From Monarcha castaneiventris obscurior (taxonomy: Eukaryota; Chordata; Aves; Passeriformes; Monarchidae): a stretch of 64,000 nt of DNA. Positions 36,901 to 48,066 of the stretch are shown one piece after another. Numbering within the stretch: position 1 is the first letter of the stretch; every line of letters starts with the position of its first letter. The position numbers and the translations under genes are program-made. The notes under the pieces were generated by a model. It was not told the DNA's origin and made no database searches. It saw only the letters and a program-made list of their open reading frames with translations. The stretch covers positions 39,037,501 through 39,101,500 of the forward strand of contig JAMPIT010000575.1 in the NCBI GenBank assembly GCA_026261815.1, read 5' to 3'.

Positions 36901-38514
36901 ATAATTCATGTCTGCACAATACGAAGATAGGACTGAAGATTAGATATAGTTGTGCCAGAAATTAGATCTAAGTGATTAGCAAATACAATGGAAGAATGGG
37001 GCCTTTTTCCCTACCAAGCCCTTTTGGGGATTCTGGTGCAACACTCATACCATGAGATCTGGGCTGAAGGAAGCCATATTTACCTTTGTGTCTGTTCATC
37101 TACTTGTCTTCAGAGACATCAGGCCACAGTGCTCATACCAAGTGTTCATCATCCTAATCACAGTGAAAGAGAGAAAGGGCACCCACCACAATCTCCTTCA
37201 CCACACTGGAGTTGAGAGCATTGGTTCCTTCAGTTGAGTCTTCTCAAAATAGCTTTTCTCTGTCTTAGTCACTCTTTCTCTCTTTATGTATTTTAAACAG
37301 GTTTTGGCCCAGCCATGAACGTGGTACTGCTATAAACCGAGGAAGAGCTGCAAGTAATGTCTGAAATGGTCAAAGTTCACAGATTTTGCTGGTTTTCAGT
37401 AGGCCTGACAAAAAATTTGCTGTAGTTGTTTATTTCTCTAGCAGTTATAGGTAAGGATCATTGCTAAGAGCAGAATGTCTGGCTTTTTCATTATCCATTT
37501 TTTGTTATAGTGTTTTCCTGTTTTGTTTCAAGAGAAAAGGCCTGGGTTCTACTAATAACAATTTCAGCATCTCAGGTGGCACTTTCTGCTTACACTAAGC
37601 AATTTCTATTTTTCTATAATCTGAAATTTTGGACAAAGGATGCTGAGACAGGCTTACATGCACAAAACATTACTAGGGTGTCCATGGCTGATGGCAGACA
37701 TCAATTGCAACAGTGAAAGTTACAGTGCAGCAGGTGATGGCAATAAAGATGACATGGTGAATTTTCTCTGTACTTTCTCCCTATCACCTTGACTCACACT
37801 TCCATTTGGTGTATAACGCTTAGCACATACAATCCTCTAATATAAACTAAAACCGACAAGGGAAGGGAGGAAGGAAAAGGAGAGAAAAAAGAGGTGAGTT
37901 TCATGCATTGCCTCCCCTGGGGAATCTGATACCACAGGAATATTGGGTTTTGCAGATGCAAGCCTGTGAAAATGGCAACCTGAGAGCAACAGCATAAGAG
38001 CAAGGCAAGACCCATGCCCTGGGAAAAGCCCTGCCACAGCAGCTCAGGTGAAAGGCTTAGAGCTGTGAGGGAAAGGCAGGAGACAGGACTGCAGGTGCTA
38101 CCCTTGGCTTTGCTGTAGGTAAAGCACTGTGCAACAAAGCATTTTCCAGGCGTGTTCTCTGTATAGCCCAGTGGAAGGGGAAGAAGAGTTTTGAGGATGA
38201 GTGCCTTACCTGCTACTTCAGAATTTAAACAGCAGACTTGTGAAAGAATAGAAAATGTTTGTAAACCTTGTTAGACAAGGTTTAAAGTGGTTTGCTTGAA
38301 TTTCCCCTCTTCACAATGGAGCCAGAAAAAGCATCTTCTTTAGGATAAAATCTATCTTGCTTGTTTTTCCAAGTCTTTCTAATGTCTTAATTCTTTTTAT
38401 TTCTGTGCATATCTAGTTAGCTGTCTCCTCAAATCTAACTTCAATTTGCTGCCTAGAAATGAATCTGATTATGCCTAGTCCTAGAGTAGGTTTAATTATT
38501 GACTGTGATTGTCC
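33901..38514. other. No confirmed gene or repeat
   Basis: AT-rich unique-looking DNA. The only item of note is a 76-codon minus-strand open frame at 34502-34732, listed separately. Confidence 0.4.
34502..34732 (-). CDS. Unassigned 76-codon open frame, doubtful
   Basis: I do not recognise this protein. The frame runs from an ATG at 34732 to a TAA at 34502. Its later half (residues about 35-70) has a protein-like look, including STGSIYRRVRVLGKLYGY and HHTAGILVHSTPK. It contains CGG, CGT, CGT codons, unusual in this CpG-poor DNA. A weak acceptor-like AG lies at about 34717-34718 on the minus strand. No donor site, polyA tail or neighbouring exon is evident. It may be a piece of an old retrocopy or exon, or chance. 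Confidence 0.15.
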   Translation of the reverse strand: MLILYTRRVLKIRKTSDSLACFDEQFVDSSSTGSIYRRVRVLGKLYGYHIFIYLHHTAGILVHSTPKQTSNRSLIF

Positions 38515-39720
38515 TTATAATGGGCTCTTATATGTTTGAAAGCTGCTGTCAGTTTTCTTATTTCCATATTCCAAATCAGGTCCTTCAGCCTTTCATCACT
38601 GATACTGGTTTATAACCCAAATTGTTTTTACTGATCTCTTCATTCTTTTCAGTTTTTCCTTCATTTCCTTAAGAGTAAGTCCCCAACTGAAGAGAGCAGT
38701 TTCTCCTGTGTTTCACTCAGAACCAGTAATTGTCTCCTGTCTTTTTACTTTGCAAATTCCCGCTAGTAATGCTGAGGATTAAGTTTATCCTCTTTTTCAG
38801 AAGCATCGTATTGTCTCATTTTATTTGAGTCCACTATGCTGATACTTTCCTGCAGTTTTTCCTGCATAGACAGATGTTTTCTGTTAATAATCTGTGTATT
38901 TACATTTTTATCTTTCAATAATTTTGCAATTGTGTTTGTGGATTTCACTCTTGATGTTTTCTGGGCAGCTTTTATTTGACAAGGTACTTTTCAAGACTAT
39001 TCTTTTCAACAGCTCACAGCTCTCTATAGCTCTACAGGACTAGCAAACACATTCATCCAGGTTGCCTATGAGAATACCTAAAGTACCAATACTAATAGAC
39101 TCATTTGCCTGAAGACTCACCAAGAGTCCTCACTCTCCAACTGAGTTCTGAACTAGTGTCTCAATGAATACTTTTCCATTACATGTGTACCTGTCTTATT
39201 CAGATCTTCTTTCATGAATTTGCTCTTTAGACTGTTTTATTGTACAATGCTCGAAGTCCAGATTTTTCACAGCTCCCATTCCCCCCCTTCCACTTGGCCA
39301 CCAAATGAAGTTAACTTGGTTGTTCCTGATTTTTTTCTTCACAGCAACTCTTATCTGCTTCGTATGTGCTAAGTGTTTATAAATTGATGGTTAATCTTAA
39401 TAATGTTAACACAATATTTTTCTGAGAATCTTTGTTAGATTAAGTGGCTCATAATTCCCTAGATCTTTTCCCTCCTTTCTTGTTTATACTGATAGCTAAT
39501 TTACAGTCCTTTGGGACCACCCTCACTTTTCTTTCATTTTCAGATATAATTATTAATGGCAAACAGAACACACAGGCTATATTCTTAAATAGTCCACAGT
39601 GAATTCTGTAAATTCCTGATGACTCAGAAACATTTATCTTAGCGTTCATTAACCTGTTCTTGCACTGGCTTGTACTACTGTCACCTTATTTAAGCCAGTT
39701 TAGCTAAATGTCTGCTCATG
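38515..39720 (-). pseudogene. Second ancient CR1-class LINE remnant, antisense
   Basis: Another antisense old CR1-class copy, of a different subfamily from the one at 32820. Plus-strand blocks in family order: TTATATGTTTGAAAGCTGCT (about 38529), GGTCCTTCAGCCTTTCATCA (about 38579), TGTCTCCTGTCTTTTTAC, TTTTCAGAAGCATCGTATTG (about 38796) and TTGAGTCCACTAT. After a poorly matching middle come GTGGCTCATAATTCCCTAGA (about 39443), CAGTCCTTTGGGACCACC (about 39505), ATAATTATTAATGGCAAACA and TTCATTAACCTGTTCTTGCA (about 39645). These come from the reverse transcriptase coding region and 3' UTR. Strongly decayed. The part between about 38950 and 39430 is assigned only by position. Confidence 0.55.
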
Positions 39721-40017
39721 CTTAATCACTTGTGGTATAGACTGAAGACAAGAGGTTGTATATTGCTCCTTGTGATGTCCTTGTTTCTATTAGTGTTGTG
39801 ATTAGTGTTAGACTTTCAAGTCATTAGGAATACCCTGATATGACTTATGCAGCTTTTTTACTGTATTTCTCTCATCCCTCTAGTATAATGATTCTGCCTT
39901 TTCACTGTCCTTTCCAGAGATAAATGAAAACTCTTCTACTTTAAAACTCATCCAAGCTTTAGAACCATTTCCTGGCTAGAAAGCAATACTTCAGCTACAA
40001 TTTTGTTTCTTAAAGGG

Positions 40018-41035
40018 ATCATAGGGTCATAGAATCATAGAATGGTTTGAGTTGGAAGGAACCTTAAAGATGATTGAACTCTAATACCCGTGCCTTGGGC
40101 ATGGATACTTTCCACTAGACCATGTTGCTCAGAGCCCCATCCAACCTGGCCTTGAACACTTTCAGGGATGGGGCACCCACAACTTCTCTGTGCAACTTGT
40201 TCTAGTGCCTCAGCATCCTCACCATAAAGAATTTCTTTCTAAAATCTAGTCTGAATCTCTTCTCTTTTTGTTTAAAACCATTCTTCCTTGTCCTGTCACT
40301 ATCTGTCCATATAAAAAGTTGATCTCCCTCATTTTTCTAAGCCTCCTTTAAGTACTGGAAAGCCACAATGAGGTCTCCTTGGAGCCATCTCTTCTTCAAG
40401 CTGAGCAGTCACATCTCTTGGGCTATCTGAGAAAGCCTCTAGCCCTCTCATCATCTTCATGGCCCTCCTGTGGATTCACTCCAACAGGTCCACATCTTTC
40501 TGTGCTGAGGACTCCAGAACTGGATGCAGCACTTGAGGTGGGGTCTCACAAAATCAGAGTATAAGGGTAGAATCACTTCCCTTGACCTGCTGGCCACTCC
40601 TGTTTTGATGCAGTTCAGGATGAATCCTCTATGCACTTTGGAAGTCTCCTGGGTTGCTTACAGCCAGCTCTGCTACTTTTCCAAGACATGTCTGGGTGGT
40701 TGAAATCTCCTAACAGGATGAGAGCCTATGTGTGTGATGCTGCCTGTAGCTGAAGCAAGAAAGCCTCACCAGCAGGCTACCCCTGGTCAGTCAGACTGTA
40801 GTAGATCCCCAATACAGGTGTCCTTTGTCAGTCCTGTCCTTCCTTTTAACCCACAGGCTTTCAATTTGTTTGTGTCTCATTTTCAGAGGCAGCTTTCCAC
40901 AATCTCCATTCCTTGCCACAGATCACAACACCCCACCCCTCCTTTCCAGCCTATCCCTTCTGAAAAGCCTGCAGCCCTCAGTGGTGTGATTCCATGATTG
41001 CAGTGTTCCAGTTGTGTAACTTGTCCCACATTCAT
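40018..41035 (-). pseudogene. CR1 LINE, antisense, internally deleted ORF2
   Basis: The 3' end lies at 40018: TCATAGAATCATAGAATGG is the reverse complement of CR1 terminal octamers. The 3' UTR and ORF2 C-terminus follow, with [17 protein letters not shown] sequence near 40540-40590 on the minus strand. From about 40680 to 41030 the minus strand instead encodes the apurinic-like endonuclease domain, ending in GDFNHPDMSWKSSRAG (40715-40670), the conserved C-terminal part of the CR1 endonuclease, which nicks target DNA. IEDSS then meets a stop and the C-terminal RT sequence ([16 protein letters not shown]) begins at about 40610. The whole catalytic reverse transcriptase domain between them is missing. 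Several stops and frameshifts show it is dead. 5' truncated within the endonuclease. Confidence 0.8.
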
Positions 41036-44000
41036 AGGTGTTTTTAAAGGACTTTCAAGGATATGGTTGCAGCACTAAATAGGCTGAAGCACTGCTACTG
41101 GACTTGTGAGTGTTAGTACTACAGGAGACACTCATGAATCGCTGAGTGATGCTCAGCAATCCAGTCTGTGGAATGAATACACCTCACTTGCAATTTAACA
41201 TGAATCTGAGGTTCTGGGATTTTTGTTTTCTTATGGAAAGTTTTATTTCCTTGGTAAATAGCTGAATACTGAAACTGCCCCCCCCCCAGTTCTACCAAAA
41301 TATTTCTTAGATAAAATGCTCCTTGTGCTACTTTGTGATCCCAGTCTCTGTGGCAAATTGGTGCCATTGACTTCATCTTTTTTGAAGGACCATTGTCTCA
41401 CTATTTAAGTAGTTACGTTTCACTATCATATGAGTAATAGAATATGCTTACAAATATATATTAAAAAGAAACTAATATATTATGTACCACAGAGAGTGGA
41501 CTCTTGGGAAAAAAAAAAGACAATTTTTTTTAATCAAACCCAGAATTTTCTAATCAATAATAGGGTTATCTGGAATCATTTGGCCACCTTTAACCCTGGC
41601 ACTTGCTGGCCCTCTCTCTACTGAGATATATAATCTGTATATATCTGATACCCATATGTGCTGCTGGATTTGCTGAGGCTGCCTTTTCTTTCCCAGAATC
41701 AGGACAGCTCTTCAGTCTGAAGTAGAAGATGTAGACCCAGCCTGAGCTGTATTTGCAGTGCTATAAATTGTGATGGCCTGTGTCATCCCACAGATTGTGT
41801 ATTTGATAGTTTTCACTCTGACATATAAAGCAATCGGCAACCCGTGGCTGAAAGCTGAACTGGCCATCGAGGGTTTCTGGAAGGCTGTGATGGACAACAC
41901 TTTTCAGAAGAAGAATACCCATCTTTAGGTTTATTTGCCAGCAGGATTCATTTTATTGAGGGCACAAAACAAGGCCCCTCTGTCACTGGGTAACAGTACT
42001 CTGTTACTTCTTAAGACAGCTGAGGAGGGAAAGTCAGAGGTGGCTGATCTTTCCCGAGACCCATATTTTGTGCCACTGACTATCAATAAAAGAGTTCAAC
42101 ACTTTTATTAGATGAATGAGCTTAGGATGTGAAATCACTGAAGGCCATACTTTGTTCAAGCTGACAAGTAAAAATTGGAATTTTTGGGGATGGGAGTGAG
42201 GAGCACAGAGACAGTCCAACGGAAGAAAATAAATAGGGAAAATATCCATTCTGCAGTCTGAATGATGCCACTGTAAAACAGAGGCATTAATTAAAATCAA
42301 TTGATTTACTTTTGGTAGTCCTGAAAGATTTCCAGATACAGCTAATTATTATGGATGGTTTTGGTTTACAAGAAAAGCTTATTTTCTGTACAACCTATCA
42401 CCTTCTCTTTTCTCTTCCATGTAATAATGTTAGAAAATTATAACATGATATCACTGCTATTTCATAACAAATTATAATGGTAACATATATATGGATTAAT
42501 GGGAGCTTTGACTGAATACAAAATGTAGCAATTGGCCCTTGAGATTTCATTAAATGGAGCCAGAGAAGGTAGAACTAATTAAAAAAGGGGAAAGATTTCT
42601 ATAATTTTAAACATGTATGTTGTTGGGAGCTGTTGTGTCTCTGTTTTAATGAAGAAATCAATAGCATAGCAACAAAATGATCAAAGAAAGCAAAATACAA
42701 TCAGAGTACATGTGCAAAAAGCTATTTCAAAAATAGTCTTCCTGCATTCGGTATGATACAAAGTATTTGTAAGGCAGTGTAAAATGTATTTAGAAATACA
42801 AGGCCAAATTGCTTCCCCTCCAGAAAAAGATAATGGACATGAATTTTATTTCTTGGGAAAATATCTCTGTTTTATTTAGAAGAATATTGGAACACAATGG
42901 TGATTTTCACTAGATCCTGGTGATTCGTAGTTGTCTCAGATGTTGACTAAGTGACAAGTCCTTACAGAATCTGTTTTCCTATAGACTGAGAGCTTTTCTG
43001 AAAAACAGACCCCTTGAGGGAATATCCAATTTGGCATCTAAAAATTGGCTTTTGCTACTGTACCTCTTTTGTCACTGCACGTAACTTCTTGTTGTGGACT
43101 AGATCTCCACGTTTTGTTTCTAGAAGGAGAAAATAGTTATTTCTTGTCACCTTTAGAGTATTGTTGGGGTTTTCTGATGATTATTTTAATACAATGACAG
43201 TGGGTCCATACATGTAATCCAAAAGTGCAAAAGTTATACAATTGATCTCAGACTGGGGTCTGTGAAAATTGGAGTGTCCTTTTATTTGCATGCACAGAAA
43301 CTAACCTAATCATTTCACCTTGAATTAATGATGAGGATATGCCATTCTAAAGAGTAAAACTAAAGGAAAAGAAAAAAAATCTTTTATTCCCCACCCTTAT
43401 AGAGTAGTGTAAGGTGTCCACTAATATCTGGGTATATCTGGCATTGATTTTGTGTTCACTGTCGTGTTCTGTCAATTTAAAGTGATGTTTCTGTGCTACC
43501 TGCGGGGAGCAGTGATAAATACAAGATGTGCCCCAAGTGCCTTGACACTGCTGAACAGCCGGACTGCAGGACCTCACCAATTACACGTCTGCTTCTCCAT
43601 GGCAGACCTGTGTGTTAAGTCACAGGTAAGAAAACTGTCAGCACAGCTTGGCCTGCAGCACTGACTCCAGGTCTGTTACTCAGAGAAAGAGCTTCCCTCA
43701 AAGAGCAAACATCACCCTCGTAGGTTTTTCTGAGTGGCACCTCAGTGCCATGCCCAGTGAGCTCATGGGATAAAGCCTGAGGATGGGACGGAGATATTGG
43801 AAACGCAGAGGTCTAACAGATGGCATTGTGGAGGGAGTCAGGAAATGAAGAATAATATTGAGGTGTGGAAGTCTGACCTCCTTGACATACTGCTTGCTTT
43901 TGTGATGGACCTTGGCAGCAGCACAAATTCCATAGTAGTTGTAATGAGGTAGAAATGAGTGAGAAATAGAGGAAAGGAGAAAGCTGGAGGAGCTTTAAGA

Positions 44001-47000
44001 AAGTGGAAGACGGAGAGGGGAATGAGCCAAATGCCTTGGCTAGAGGATGTTTAGGCTGAAAAGTGTTGAGATGAAAGTGCTGGGGGCAATTTATGTTGTA
44101 TGCATTAGGACTGAACAGATCCTCAGTTTATGAAATGGAATCAAGGGGAAATGGGAACATGCCAGAAGTCTAAATAGAAAAAAATGTCATTGAAACTGGA
44201 AAACTGTGAAAGACTGGGGGGAAAAAAGGAAAATTAAAGATGTAGGAAAAAGATGGGATGAAAGAGAACAAGAGAAGAAGTTAGGTCTAGAAGTGATGGG
44301 GCTTTTTGAAAGTTGACTGCAACAGAAGACTGAAATCTAGGACTTTTCCAAAGTCTCTTTGGAGAGAGGCTATAATGATCCAAATTGTTAGGTTCTGGGA
44401 GAAAAATCCATTATGACAAACTCTTTCATAAAGATTTCTATGTTTCTGAAAAAATCACCGAATACTTTCCCAGTGAGGAGAGCCTCTGCAAACCCCCATA
44501 CTGCGCTGTGAGATATCAAGCCATTACCATGTCAGTCATTAAATGTTTTTTTCCACCTGATTGGTTTAAAGCCCTCAAATAATAATGAATATATCAAGTA
44601 TGCATTTAATGATCACTTATTTATTTTTTTTTTCATTATGATTTAAATCTTCTAGACCTGTTTCAGAAAGATCTACACACTGCCCCCATGGATCCAGCCC
44701 AACAGGTGTCCTTGAAGGAGTGATATGGAGGAACTCTGACTATTCCAGCCCCAGCTTGTGTGAACACTGATGTAGACTGGGATGAACTGTGGGCTCATTC
44801 AGACTTCTGGTGGTTCATAAAAGTGCTAGTTCCCGAATCAGCGAATTTTTTTGGAGGTGCATGGACCCCATTTGCAGGAATTTTGATCCCACTTCTCTTT
44901 TGTCTTCCACGGTGATTTGCACACACACACACAACTGCCAAAACACCACACTGTTGGACATGGTGGCTCTTTTGTCAGTGTAGACTTTGGTGAGAAAGCT
45001 CAGGCTGTTAATCCTTTTGCTTTTCATTGAGTCCTTTCCTCATACGCAGAATCCCTGCAATCCAGTGTTAGCACAGTTGGGAGGAGGCAGCAGCATGGGT
45101 TGCACAGCCCCGCAGTTATGTGCTGGAGCCAAGGCAGTAAAAACCCCACATGTATTGGAGACACAAAGCACTTTGCTCATGAGTTCTTATATTTTTGAAC
45201 CTATTTCATCTGTTACATTTTACTCCTTGGATGGTCCACCAGGCTAGAATTTGCTGGGTAGGAGTCATCTCAGGCTTTTAAAATTCTTGTCCTCTCCTCT
45301 TCATAATGCCTAGTTCCACAGCTTTTTTCATCAGAAGAAAAGAAAGGTTATTGGAGTGAAAGGCTTTATACATAAAGAAGGAACTAGGAAGAATTTAAAA
45401 TGACATATTGAACATTCTCAAAAGCTGGGCTTTTTGGCCTGGCCGTCTTCCAGGGTTTTTGAAGGCAGTTTCACTATTGCCTTAAGCAGATCCAACTATG
45501 GCTGGTGTCCAGAAGGATATTCTTGCCCTACACATATGACAGTGTGATCCTCCCAACCTCCTTCTTTGTGCCAGTCCCAGTTCTGGTTTGTCAGGGTTAC
45601 TATGTATAGGCATCTGACCCAAACGAAAAAACCAAAATTAGCTGCATTTTTTTTTTTCTCAGTGGGTTACTCTTCACACAGATCAGTTCCTGAGCCATCA
45701 GTTGCAAGGTCTCCTGGTCACCAGTGGTGAATTTTGGGAATAAGTGGGAGCATGGTGTGTCCATTGAGCAGCATGAAATTATGGGCAGGACCTGTGGACA
45801 ATCGATTTGTCTCTGAGGGATGCCACATGTCGTGGAACAAACCCTTCCAGGGTAGCTGCTCCCAGGAATGCTCTAATCCATTTTCATCACATCTAACTTT
45901 AGGCCTTACTGAGGTACTTAAGCTAGAAGTGCTCTCTACAGATAATAGAAAAATAGTCTTTTCCAGAGAGAGTTTTGTGTTGGGTTTATGCTTTCTCTCT
46001 CTTCATATTAAGTGTTGAGAAGCCAACCATTACTAATTCTTAGATAACTGATATAAGGACATGTTTTATAATAAATGAAAGCTTTTCTCTCCTTTAGCAC
46101 TGTTGTAAACATTTTGAAAGTGACTTGCTGGAGAGGAAAAGAACCTGGGTCTTGATCCAGAGGTGGCTGGAGAACAAATAACTTCTTCAAGTTCACAAAG
46201 ATGTTTTAGAATAGTTCATTCTGCAATAGGCATTCTGGACTACTTCCCTGTGTCAACAAACTCTGTATTATACCTTTTTTATAGACAGAGGTAAACAAAA
46301 ATAGTTAGAAATATACATTGTATTTTCAGAATGAAGAATAGAAATATCTGTAAAGCTCCCATTTATCAGTGGGAAAACATAAATATGCTTCTTGGAAAAC
46401 TCTCATTGGAGAGTTTGAACCCTTCTCTGCTGCAGTAAGTTCCTACCCTACAAAGCTGTGTGCAACACCATCCCCACTGATACACCTGCCCTCGCTTTTT
46501 ATGATAAAGCATTCACCACTAGGCTCTAGCTGTGCTACCAAGATAAACTCAACCTCGTGCCTAGAAGTCAAGCTGAATTCTCCTTGGGTCTTGTTTTGCT
46601 GTTGTCAGTGAAGATTCCAGAGGCCACGCTCTGGGTTCAGCTGTACTCAACTTTCTTCCTTCATGGGAGTTACAAGGAATAACTGGAGGGAGAATCTGAC
46701 TTCATAATTGCAGCATAAATTCTGTTTATGTTGCACAAAATGGAGCAGGATTCAGAATCGTCTCTCTTAACTGCATTGGAGCAGCGGGATAACAGGAAGA
46801 AAAAGCAAATATACTAAGTAAGTAGAATTGTACAGTAAGAAATTACCAGATTTGCCTGCCTCCTTTTTGAGGCAGAAACACTTAATTTTTTTTCCACTTG
46901 GAGTTTCTTCAGTGCTATTTAAACTGTGTGGTGGGTTCCACACTGTTGTGTTGCAAAAGAGAGCACAGTGTTTGCTATCGGCAGTCCCTGATGGGAAAGG

Positions 47001-47995
47001 CAATGAAACAATTGAATTGCTTCTTCAGAAGACTGAAAGATTGGGAAGTTTTTTAAATGCAGGTAGCACTTACCTATTCTTCAGCTAATCTCTGGCTTTC
47101 CAGGGAAGAAAATGAAGCATTTTTTAGTCATTATTCCTGTAAGTCAAACAACAGAGAGCACATGTATATGAGCAGCTACCCTGGCAGTGAACTATGTTGC
47201 CCCCCTGATTATGCCATGAGTGTTCTATTGCCTGAGCTGACATGAATTCTCCTGGCACATCAGCTGTCTCTAAAGGCACACAGCATTGCAAAGGTTGTTT
47301 AACTGCAGGTTAAATTGCTAGAAGCATACAAGCTCTTCAAGGTCCCAGTTGTTCATCTATTTGTACTGTCCAGTTGATTGCTGTTCGGGCTGGCAAATGG
47401 TGACAACGTGTGCCAGCTCCCTCTCATTCCCATCCTGGTTCTGCACCAGCATGTCTGGGGGCTTAACAGAGTTGCTGCTCATGTGCACTTGATGGAGATC
47501 CCAGTTATTCCAAAGAACCTTAAAAGAGTTATTTCTTTAGCCTAAATCTCTGGGAATGAGAGATAGACCCTCTCAACATTAGTTCCTTTGTTCAAATTGA
47601 AGTTGGTAATGGCAGAAAGTCACTGCTTTTTGATAGCTCTTCATAAGTTGCCTTTAAATGAGGTGACAGTTTCAGCTGTTTTCTGCCTTATTTGGGCTGA
47701 AGAGAAGAGCGTCCTTGGGGAATGGGGGTGTGTTGGAAATTGAGCATTGTGAAGGCAGAAATGTTATTTGTGCGCTACCGAGGTGAATTTGACCTGATTA
47801 GTCCTGCAGCATCACATGTGGGATTCCCTGGGTGCTGACTGTCCGAGCCTGGCATGCCACCAGACAGAAAATAGCCCCAGGCCATCCAGCAGTCTGTGGG
47901 GATGGTATGGTAATTTGACTGTGACTCTTGACTCATGAACTTTCTCTTCAAACTGAGAGTAGCTGGACTTTTTTGTGGGTGGGTATTGGGCTGCC
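41036..47995. other. No gene or transposon recognised
   Basis: Seven kilobases of unique-looking DNA. Simple features only: a run of ten C at 41278-41287, a short CA run at 44920-44933, an 11-base T-run at 45647-45657, and a purine-rich stretch on the plus strand at about 43940-44350. Open frames are short. Confidence 0.4.
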
Positions 47996-48066
47996 AGCAG
48001 GTCAGGGAAGCAGCATGGACCAGACGACTTCCAGAGGTCTCTTCCAACCTCTACCACTCTGTGAAT
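47996..48066 (+). mobile_element. CR1 3' end fragment
   Basis: AGCATGGACCAGACGACTTC, then CAGAGGTCTCTTCCAACC and TCTACCACTCTGTGAATG form the last 70 bp of a CR1 (family form GACTAGATGACCTCCAGAGGT...CCATTCTGTGATT). Confidence 0.75.
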
